Shown here piece after piece: positions 11,501 through 23,500 of a stretch of 64,000 nucleotides of DNA (the stretch's first letter is position 1; every line of letters starts with the position of its first letter). Source of the stretch: Trichoplusia ni (taxonomy: Eukaryota > Arthropoda > Insecta > Lepidoptera > Noctuidae). The stretch is from the NCBI RefSeq assembly GCF_003590095.1, contig NW_020800166.1, positions 1 to 64,000 of the forward strand, in the 5' to 3' direction. The notes under the pieces were generated by a model. That model was not told the DNA's origin. It saw only the letters and a list, made by a program, of their open reading frames with translations, and did not search any database. Position numbers and translations under genes: made by a program.

Positions 11501-14500
11501 CGAATGAATATTGATTTTATTTTATTTATTTTTGTAAAAAGTAACAACTACCTAGCCAGAGAGGTCTCTCCAACTTTATTTTTATTTTCCATCATAAACT
11601 GCAGTTCCTTATGCCTCTTTAAGCATTCCATTTTCAAATTATCATAGTCCAGCCAACTTGAAATATCTGGCGGTAATCGCTCGCCATTATTCAATATTCG
11701 AAAACTAACATTACCAAAATGGCGGAAAAACTTTTCGTTTTCCATATTTTTTGGTTGATTATTAACTATTCTGTATATTTCTTCGTCTAAAGCTAATTTT
11801 AATTCTTTTCTTAATGTTTTTAGGAAGTTTCTGGCGGATTTGCCTTGCGTTACGTATTCGCAGTCTTGTATGGCGCCATTTTGGTTGTAAATCACTTGCA
11901 CAAGATGGCGGCCGTCCGTCAGCTGACGGAGTTTTAACCCAACTCTGAAACAAAAGAGATAAATAGATTAGTTTTTAACTGAATGCATAGATTTAAATAA
12001 CTGGCGGTAGCCATGGTCGGTGTAAAAAAAAGGAATCGGTGTCTTAATACCTCATGTGCCTATATCCTACGATTATTCCGAAGGAGTTCAGATCGTTAAC
12101 ATAATAATCAGGGCGCACATAAATCAGTCCTATAAATAATATTAGTAATAAAAGTATCCGAATCATAACTGTTAACAAGCGTCATTAAAATAGTTTTATA
12201 CAATCATCACTGATTTGAATACAAGTTTTTAATGTTGTTATAAAGCACTAGCTGTTGCCCGCGACTCCGTCCGCGTGGACTTCAGATTACCATGCAGTTG
12301 TTCTCACTGTTTCAAATTAAATAAACCAAACACTCAAAAGCCGCCGTTAAGATATTTAATTATTTTTCAATCAACAATATTTAAGCCAAATGTGAATACC
12401 GTAGTCCATTCCAAAACAAAAGTGACATATTAACTTTGACCCCCTATGCAATCGCCTTTTTTTAGGTAAAAATTAGCCTATGTCCTTTCTCAGGCTCTAG
12501 ACTACCTGTGTACCAAATTTCATTACAATCGGTGCAATAATTTTGACGACCTCCGTGGTCGAGTGGCGCACGCACCGGTTTCAAGGTGTCGCTAGCTCTG
12601 AGGTCCCGGGTTCGATCCCCGGTCGGGTCAATGTAAAAATTCACATTTCTACATTGTCTCAGGTCTGGGTGTTTGTGGTACCTTCTTTGTATCTGAATTC
12701 CATAACACAAGTGGAACTTACTTTGGGTTCAGAACAATGTACGTATTGGTGATGATAATGTACGAATGTATGTATGTATGTGATGTTGTCCGCATGTTAA
12801 TATTAGTATGGATCCATTTCTTGATTGGTACCACTTTCACATACAACCTTATCGGAATGATTAGACTGCGTACCAATTCCCGAAACCTCTTAAAGTAAAT
12901 TTGATTTAGGTGTGGAAGAGAGATGCCATTCTACGCCTTATGTAGCGTTATCCCGCTCTTAGCGTATAAATATAGTATTAATTCGAGAACAGGTGGTAAC
13001 TAGTTAACTGGTGTTACAATATCATAAACATTTTTTTAATCTATGTATCTTGCAATAAACAATATTTAATAGGAATAACGGCAATCTGGCTGCGTATTAC
13101 TTTCCTTGTCTTCAACGAATTTAAACTAATACTAGCAAAATCAGTCCAGCTGTTGCTGGCAATGGCTGATGAATGAATGGCAATTCATCAGCCATTGCTG
13201 GTCATCATCATCATCATCATCATCTCATACTACAGCATTCCACTGCTCGACATAGGCCTCTCCATACGTTCTTCAGTGCGACCGGTTGATTGCCACCTGC
13301 ATCCACCGAGACCCAGCGGATTTCACCAGGTCGTCGGTCATTGCTGGTATTCCATTATTTTTATCAATCTAAGTATGGAGTTCTATTCATACTGCCTTCT
13401 CGAGATAGTCTTTCCCGTATTTGCAAAAAGATTTAGGTTGCGAGTCCCCGTTCATTGTCTATTTGTCTTCCAGATTACTAAGAGGATTCTGGTTCAAGTA
13501 TTCCGGCCTTTTAAACTGTCAATTGTTAGCTTATTTTAAGTATAATTGGTATTAAGTATGTTAACCGGGATAATGTAAGCTACATTATCCCCGGTTAACA
13601 TTAATAGTGAAATAATTTATCAAATCGCAAAAGTAGCTTCGAAGCCTATTCTTGTAAACAAACAATCAAATCTTTCCACTTTATATATTTTTTTTAAACT
13701 CCCGCTTTAAGGAATTCAATCCTTGTGTCGCGGGAGTTTCATAAACATACAATTCACATGCACAAAGACACGCAAACTCATAACAAACATTCGTGGATCA
13801 TACAAACGCTTGTCCTACGCGGGGATCGAACACGGTAAACGTCGCGCACAGTGTGTTTGGTGTGGTGACCTCAACCACTCGGCTATGCGTGGACTTTAAG
13901 GAACATACAAAAAATTACACGATTACCTGGGTAATAAAATTACCCATTAATGACTTATGCGTCTACCAATATTAATTTTTATTTTTATCAAAGATTAAAT
14001 TCCTAATAAAACATGTCGTAAATGCATCTAATGCAAACTATAATGCGATTACTTTCGGATTGACCCTCTAAGTACAGTGACGCACAAAGTGCAATAAATA
14101 TCAATTTGTGAGCGATCGGCGTAATTGAGTGCCGCTTGGGAGTCGCTTTGAAGTGTAAACTGATAGCACTTTTGATTGCGACTGTATTTGTGTTTGTTTT
14201 TTTTTGATGATTATCTGATGATAGCGTCGTGTTTAAGGCAATATACGACGATGCATACTAATGAAATCGTCATCATCATCGGTCTAGCCTTTTCCCAACT
14301 ATGTCGGGGTCGGCTTCCAGTCTAACCGGATTCAGCTAAGTACCAGTGTTTTACAAGGAGCGACTGCCTATCTGACCTCCTCAACCCTGGGCAACACATA
14401 CTAATGAAATATTATACATATTTTTGCTTTCAACTAATCAGTTATTACTGAAATAATTATGTATTTTTAATGTTAAAAGCATTGCACTAGTTTTAATAAT

Positions 14501-17500
14501 ACTTTTGGTTTAGATTATTATTTAAAACGACTATTGCACTATTATTTAATTACATGTTGCGAAGTTTAACAAACATTCAAGTCACATGCGCAGGTTGAAG
14601 AGCCTCAGAACAAGCATTCTTTTATCACACAGAAATGCTTGTGCTACGCGGGGATCGAACCCGCGTATAATGCACAGTGTGTTTGGCGTGGTAACCTATT
14701 ATACTACTAGCCACTAGGCTATCCGTGTAATCAAAAATAATAATGAAGAATATTCGTGGCAAAGCCATTACCATATTTGCGAATTTAATTTGTAAACATA
14801 CATACTTAACACAAGAGAAAAGCATTTCAATAAATAAACATTCAAATATCCCTTACTCCCGATTGCATTAAACTTCCCTAGTTATATAAATACAGACAAA
14901 ATGAAATCCAACCAGAACTATTAGAAACTGGAATTACATTAACAATGACACCACAAAATTAACTTTTAAAACCACAATAGACAATTGACAATTGTCAATG
15001 ACAATTGACAGTCGCCATTTTGAAACCATCGCATATAGACTACAGCTGTGCGAGCAGGACGGCGTTATACGGCGTGTATAGTGCTATCTCTTTCTTATAA
15101 CTACATGTCTTGTTTTAGGGGCGTCGCGTCGGTAGAATCATCGACATATACTAATGGATATGCCGTACCTATGCTACGAGCATAATCTCAATAATCTGCA
15201 GTAATTTTTTGAAAAAAAAAGAGTGAGAGAGATGGCCTATGCTTTCGGACTAGCGCTATCACTTACCTCATGGATGAGCTCAGTTTTCATGACAAGCAAG
15301 GCATCATCACCAGCCTAGCCTTTTCCAAACTATATCGGGGTCGGCTTCCAGTCTAAAAGGATTCAGCTAAGTACCAGTGTTTTACAAGGAGCGACTGCCT
15401 ATCTGACCTCCTCAACCCAGTTACCTGGGCAACACGATACTCCTCGGTTAGACTGGCTGTCAGACTTTTTAATTCTCATCTTTAAGGCATGTCTACTAGT
15501 ATATGTCGATGGGTCGAATGTCAGTTGTCGATAATGGTCGGTACGTCAAAGTTATGTGCGAATTATACGGGGAGTATATATTAGCGGGTACAGTCGCGTT
15601 GACAAGCGCACGTCTCTGGGGATCGGTGGGTGCTTGAGAGGTACAGGCGAGTGCAATGAGGTTTAAGTGGATAAGAGCCAATTTTGTTTGTAGGTTTGAT
15701 AAATTTATCGTACCTAGGCAGTAACTTGATTGGTTTTTTTTTTTATTGTATAGCTAAATGGTTTTTTTGTCATCAGTTTTAATATTAATACCTAATTGAT
15801 GATTATCTCTATATATATTCTTCAATATAAAAAGCATTATTAAAAAAATACAATTAGAAAGTAAGTAATACTGACTTTCTAATTGTATTTTTTAATTTGT
15901 ATTTTATTTTTTTAATTACGACTTTTTTTACCTAAACATAAACATTACTCACTAAACTAAAGAAAATGAACACTAGAACCTCCAAATTGAAGTTAAATTA
16001 CATTTCTACAAAAACTAAATCCCTCTACCCCTCAAACCACTTCTATCGTTGACTGTACTTACAAATAAGTCATAACATTAGACCGCGAGCGCAGCGCAGC
16101 GAATGCGTTAAATGAACCGCGGCTGGCATCGACTGTACTGGGGGGGACGTAACTTGTTGTAATGTTATCTCAATCTGATAGTTTCTGATGTTATTCACTT
16201 AGTTCTGTTTATTTAATAAGATTTTTGTGATGTCTACTGAAACTGTTTAGAAGCGGAGTAGGTAAAAAAAGGTTTATAAAATTCGTGTTTTTTTTTTGTA
16301 AATTATCTGTGAATGAAATTGTCTTTTTCTTAAAATCTATACTAATATATAAAGCTGAAGAGTTTGTTTGTTTGAACGCGCTAATCTCAGGAACTACTGG
16401 TCTAAATTGAAAAATTATTTTTGTGTTGAATAGACCATTAATCGAGGAAGGCTTTATAATATAAACCATCACGCTGCGACTAATAGGAGCAAAGATACAA
16501 TGGAAAATGTGAAAAAAAACAGGGCATGTGTAAATCATAACTTATATCTTCTACCCACGGGGACGAAGTCGCGGGCAACAGCTAGTCTCTACTAAAGCTA
16601 CAGACAAGTTTTGCTTAAATTAAAACAATTAATCTTTATAGGTATCTTAAAATCAAAACCAACTTTTCATCAAATCAGATTTTCGATCGAATAAAAACAG
16701 TTTTTTTAAAGACTACTTGAGATAAAATTAATATTTATTTAAAAAACTAGAAAAGATAAATTAAATAACAAATCAAAAACAACACTGAAGAAACGCTCAT
16801 CGTAAAAAAAAAAAACAAAAAAACGAACTGAAACCTCCTTGTAGGTATACTTAGACTAGCGCCATCTATTTTCCCGAGCGGGAGTTAATCTTTATTGCTT
16901 GTCCGGGCCGCAGACGGATTGTGGCCGGCCGCGTCTAATGTTCTTAGTACACTTCGGGGCTATGCTGCCCTGGTACTTTTTAGTATGGATTAAGTTCACG
17001 GCAAACTAAATAGCATTGGGTAGAATGATTATTTCCTTATCGGTTGTTATTTAAGGAGTTTAAATAGTCGAATTAAGTGGCTATCCCTTGCATTGTATGC
17101 ACTCCTGGTAGTATTGGGACAGACTATATTATACAAATCTTGGAAAACATAATCATACAAAATTAAAATAAATATCTCCCGTTTTCCTTTTCTAAAAACA
17201 CATTTTTTTGCTGCCTTTTGGTTTATGATCTCCTGGTACAATTGGAATATATTAGGCGATTTTTTTAACGAAATCTTTTAACCAAAAACCGTACTTTGTT
17301 GAATGGTGGTGCTAGGCGAATGCTACAAGATCCCAACCTTAAAAAAAATATTGTAACGTCGCGTCTATGGCCAACTTACTAATTGTCCATGGACGCGGCG
17401 GCAGTGGTCCACCCTAGTGCCTAAACGTCAAAATGTGAGAGGCTACGTCACATTCCCTCTCGATCGCCATAACTGGCGGCTGCTGCCACGACTCCTAAGG

Positions 17501-20500
17501 TGTAATTATACCCCAATCTTGGGTGAGTTTCTATGTATATTGCTAAACTAAGTGTGTGCCGTGTACGGGATAACCTACTTCATATTAATTTTCACATATT
17601 TAATCCCATTCTGCTTGTTCTGTTTCGCTTGCCTTGGCCGACCACGCGGTCTTAGGTTATCCCATGCATGCGGGCTGCATTGCCCTTGTTCTCAATAGTG
17701 TTAAGTGAATACTCAGTGTGCCTTCAGCTGTTACTAGCCTCCTGCTACCCCTTTAAAGGCTAAAATGAGCTCTGGATAGTGTAAGCACTTTATTGCATCA
17801 GCCTTGAGCACGTGTCATTGCACCCATCTGCCTTGTAAACCGCTGCGATGTGTGAGCTTTCCCTTTCCCTGCCTCTGTGCTGCCCTGGGGACCACTAGGG
17901 GAGCATCCACATCGCATGCGGGCCAACATCTTCGGCACCGCTAACCTACGCACCTCTATGCACGCTTCCAGGGGTCACCCTACGGGTTACCGCCGTCCCA
18001 CTACCTTCTGCGGGTCCCGCTCTCCAGCCGGCGGCTAAGCACCTACTGGTGGCCGCGGCCGTTGTCACGCCAGCGACCCCAGCTTCTGGGCAGCTACAGC
18101 CAGCTCCCGGGCCGCTCATCCAGCTTCCGTGCCGCTCAGCCAGCCTCTGCCCGCTCACCGGGCCGCTCAGCCATCTTCAGCCAGCTTCCGTGCAGCTTCA
18201 GCCAGCTTCAGCCAGCTCACCGGGCACCCTACGTGGACCCCCCAGGGACGGTACCCCCTCACTCTTATAAAAGCGAGGACTTAATTACCTGTGCCACAAA
18301 CCCGCGACCTAGCCGGACCTAGTACCATTAAAAACCTTTTTGGAGATCTACCTCTGGTTTTCTTTCTCCCTAATTGGTTAACGGTCCGCACAGCCTACCT
18401 GTGCGGCCCTCACCGTTACAGTGGCGCCCAATCTTTACTGGCACAGGTACTTAGGTTGTCGCTTGGCTGCATCGCAGCGGTATTATTTAAATTAAACTAT
18501 AATCTAATATAATAATTTAATTTAATGAACATAATATAATCTAACACTATAATTTATTAATAATTAATTAAAGATTATAATTAATGTTTAACTAAGAATC
18601 AATACTATAATTAATTAATTAATCTCAATAATTGTTCTTATTGGTTATCCTTATAACTGATACTGTAATTATCAAAATATTTCATTAATTCTGTAAGTCT
18701 GTGTTGTAACACTCAACTGTGTAATTGGTTATAATCTAATCAGTTCCAATTGTTTAACTACCACTCATTGGTTCTTGTTGTATAAAATGGGAACTCACCC
18801 AATCAATTTTATTCACCTAAGAAAAGCTGAGCTTGAATATGAGGTACTTATTAGGGGTGGAGAATCTGGCACTTGTATAGAACTTAGAAAACAAATAAAT
18901 CAGCTATGTAAGAAATATTCTAGTGATGACATTCAGGAGTCCGGTTTGGATACCCGGGAGGATTTAGATGCTGTAGAACTTACCTTGTCAGAATTTCAGT
19001 CAAGTATAGTAGGAATTAATACTGAGGCCGGAGTATCCAAGGCCATATCATATAAGAACCACATTAGGTACAGGTTATCACGTATTACACCAACTAATTC
19101 TGAACTTATTACACGAAGAAAGAAACTAGAAGCTACATTCACCACTGCCACATCACAGCTCGCTGATCTTGAAACCAAATATAGGTCCCACAACAACACT
19201 CATACCGCTCAACATTCAGAGCCTACCGGCTCCAACATAACTGTTACTTGCACCAACCACATTCCTAATAAGCCAAAATATGATGGTAGGACTTGTGTAC
19301 GCTCTTTTATTCAGAATCTTGAGGAATTTCAGATTAGTAAGAAAATCAAGGCAGATGACATGTTTAACTATGCCTATGAAATCTTTTCGGACAATGCCTT
19401 GCATTGGTACCGACATATTAGACCTAAGGTTAGCTCGTGGTTGGAACTTACACAACTACTAAAAGAGGCCTTCGACTCCGATGACTATGACTACAGATTG
19501 CTTACTGAAATAAGACAGCGTACTCAAGGAGACCTTGAGAACATAACAGTATATATTTCCATCATGAACGGTCTGTTTAATAGGTTGAACTCAAGGCCAA
19601 CTGAATCTGAAATATTCGATATTATCTCCCATAACTTAAAACCAATTTATGCGGAAGTTCTAGCAATCAGTAATGTGCAAACTCTGGAACAGCTAGAAGC
19701 GGTTTGCAAAAACTACGAAAAATATAAATCACGAGCTGCCCATTATCAGGAACCCTCTAAATCTAACCTCTCCTCCTTGGCACCAGAGTTCGCATATATC
19801 AAGACCGGAACCAAGTCTTTTGGCACGGCCTCTAATTCTAATTCTTATAACTACAGTAGATATAGCCGAGGTAATTTTTATAAAAAAGCTACCCCCACTT
19901 GGGAGGACCATCGGCCACTGAAGCCTATTTCTGCAGTTAACACAGGAGATGCTAACTCTTCACAAGGGGTTACCCCTTTCTGTCCTCGTTGTAGAAGCAA
20001 CTCACACTCGCTGCGTCAGTGTGGCGCAGAACGTTTTCCTATTTGTTTCAAGTGTGGGGAGAAGGGGGTAAAATTCCCAGACTGTACTAAATGTAACCGT
20101 CCAAAAAACTAGCTGGCTTGGATTGTCGCGTTGGGAAAACAGATTATAATAAACTGAGTAAAGCAGAGTGGGAAGATTGGTTATCCTTTGTTTCTAAATT
20201 TTTCAATTGCTACTCCGTCTCGACAATCCAGAAGAAACCTAACAATGATACTAGACCATATGCAGCTATTCTAATAAATCACCTGCCTGTTTGTGGTTTG
20301 TTGGACTCTGGTTCTGCAGTGACGGTAATAGGTAGGGATTATCATAAGTTTTTGTCCAAGGAGCTAGGTCTAACCGTGCAACCTGTGGACAGTGAACAGA
20401 CATTTGTCGCCGCTGGGGGACAAGTATTGCACTCTATTGGCCTCCTAAATTTACCAATTACATTCGAGGACAAAGTGCAAACTATCAGGGCTTATGTGGT

Positions 20501-23500
20501 TCCTTCAATAGACAGTCCAATTTTATTGGGCATGGATTTTTGGAACGCTTTCCAGATATTTCCTAAACACATTAAATCTATTTTTCTCATAAATAAAAGC
20601 GAATCTAACACGCAGCTTAATTCTAAATTACACCTACACGCGTTTGCCCAGTTATCAGAGACACAGAAAGTAATAGCCAATGATATTATTAAACAATTTG
20701 AAAATATTTCTTCTACCAGGAAGGGTTTAGGTCGGACCACCCTTATAACCCACTGCATCGATACGGGTGACTCTCCCCCAATCCGTCAACGTTATTACAG
20801 GATGTCCCCTGAAAAACAGCGGATTCTGGGAGAAGAGCTTGATGAGATGCTCAGGTTGGATGTAGTCGAGCCGTGCGAGAGCCCATGGTCCTCTCCAGTC
20901 TTATTAACACCGAAGAAGGACGGCAAACTTCGTTTTTGCCTTGATAGCCGTAAGCTAAATGCCATTACCAAGAAGGATGCTTATAATCTACCATACATTT
21001 CTGAAATACTAGACAATCTGAGAGACGCTAAGTATCTTTCCAGCATTGACTTATACAAAAGTTTTTGGCAACTGCCCCTTCAGGAATCTGATAGGAATAA
21101 AACCGCCTTCTATATACCTGGTCGTGGAACGTTTAGATTTAAAACTACACCCTTCGGTCTTACCAATGCACCAGCAACTCAGCAGAGAATGGTAGATAAG
21201 TTGTTCTATGGCCCCGAGTTTGAGAATAGGGTCTTTGCATTCTTGGATGACATTGTCTTGGTTTCCTCTGATTTCAATAATCACATCTCCCTGCTGACTA
21301 AAGTACTAAATAAGCTAGCCGACGCCAACCTTACAATTAACATGGAAAAGTGCAAATTCTTCCGCGACGAACTGAAATACTTAGGCTATGTAGTTAATGC
21401 TAAAGGTCTTCAACCTGACCCGGAGAAGGTCGAAGCTATTCAAAATTTCCCGGTTCCTACAAACCCTAAGGAAGTCAAAAGATTCTTGGGCACAGCCTCG
21501 TGGTACAGACGGTTTGTTCCCAATTTTAGCGCATTAGCAGCCCCGCTTAATAAATTAACCAGTGCTAGTAAAAAAGCCCCGCCCTTTCAATGGTCTCAGG
21601 AGTGCAATGATTCTTTTAAAAAGCTTAGAGAAATTCTAGTAACCGCACCAGTTTTATCTTGTCCGGACTACAGTTTACCATTCGAAGTCCACACAGATGC
21701 TAGCAACTATGGTATAGGTGGCTTATTGACGCAGACAAAGGACGGGGTCGAACATCCTATAGCTTACATGAGCAAATCCCTGTCTAAACAGGAACAAAAC
21801 TATAGCATTACCGAAAGAGAAACTCTTGCTGTTCTCCTGGCTTTGGAACATTGGCGTTGTTATCTTGAAAACGGTTTGAAATTCACTGTCTACACTGATC
21901 ACTCGGCTCTAAAATGGTTTCTGAAGCTACAGAACCCATCCGGCCGCTTGGCACGGTGGGGGGTTAGACTTTCAACTTTCAACTTTGACATTAAACACCG
22001 TCGTGGTGTGGACAATACTCTTCCAGATGCCTTATCCCGGGCGTTTCCTGTGGCCACCTTGGTAGACACGGGCACTTCTCAGTCAAACCCACATACACGG
22101 ACAAATGACAAGTGGTACTTGAATATATATCACGGTTGTCAACAACACCCGTCGTCGTTTCCGAACTATATAGTTAAGGACGACAGGTTATTTCGATATG
22201 TCAAAAGCAAATTTACATTATTAGGTGAGTTTGAATGGAAGGAAGTGATTCCGTCGGAATTAAGGCCGCGCATCATTAAGGAGAACCATGCTGAACCTAC
22301 AGCGGGGCATCTTGGCATCTACAAGACTTATAAGAGACTGACCCTACGTTACTATTGGCCCGGTATGCATAGGGACGTTGTGGAAGCGGTAACCTCGTGC
22401 GACACGTGTATTGCTCACAAACAAGCTAATCACGCCCCACTAGGCCTAATGGGTAAACCAAAGGAGTGTTCACGTCCCTTTCAGATGTTGAGCATCGACA
22501 TCGTCGGCCCGCTGCCTGTCTCTAGGCGACAAAATGCATACCTCTTTGTGGCAACTTGCTGTTTCTCTAAGTACTGTCTATTGTTTCCTATGAGGAGTGC
22601 TAACGCTAAAACTATCTGCAAACTTTTAGAGGACAATATATTCTTGGTACATGGTGTCCCACAGTGCGTTATCTTGGATAATGGAACACAATTCACATCC
22701 TATGAGATGAGGAATTTGTTCAATAAATACAAGGTACCTAATGTGCATTACACCCCTAGATACACCCCACAGATAAACGCTGTGGAACGCTATAATAAAA
22801 CAATAATAACAGCTATTTCTACCCTCATAAATGATGATCAACGCTCTTGGGACCTACAAGTACCCAAGGTGCAATTTGCATTAAACAGCTCAACTAGTGA
22901 GGTGACGGGTTATACCCCAGCATTCTTAGTGTTTGGTAGGGAATTGATTGCTGACGGTTCTCATTACCAAAATGCAGATGTGAATGAAATTATTTTCCAG
23001 CCGAGGGATCAGTATGCAGAAAACTTAGGGGTTTTGTCTGGTGTCTTTGACCGAGTTCAGTCTGCATTGCTTCAGGCCTATTCAAGAAATGCTTGTAGTT
23101 ACAACTTAAGGCGGAAGAAATTTGAATTTGATGTGGGTGATATAGTGTGGAAACGTACTTACTACTTAAGCGATAAGGATAAATATTTTTCAAAAAAACT
23201 GGCTCCCAAATATGTCAAGTGTAAGGTTTCCGGTAAGCATTCACCTCTGGTATATGATTTGGTGGATATGCAGGATAAACCATTAGGTACTTGGCACATT
23301 AAGGACCTAAAAGGGAAGGACCCTCGGTAGTCCCGCAGGCCTAGCTAGGCTAGTGTAGCTCACAATTGTGTTGCAACGATGCCAAGGGACTACCACCTTC
23401 ACATGCCTTGAAGGCCGCCCTACGCCCATGGTTATGAGCGCATAGCCCTGTTTTCCAGACCCAGTGAACCCACCTAATTTAACTAACCAACCCGCACTAG

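Noticed and set aside
13203..13222. ATC microsatellite as an independent feature
   Set aside because: It is the tail of the adjoining LINE fragment.
18049..18322. proline/serine-rich frames in the LTRs
   Set aside because: Created by the GC-rich repeat array; duplicated identically in both LTRs, no start context or domain.
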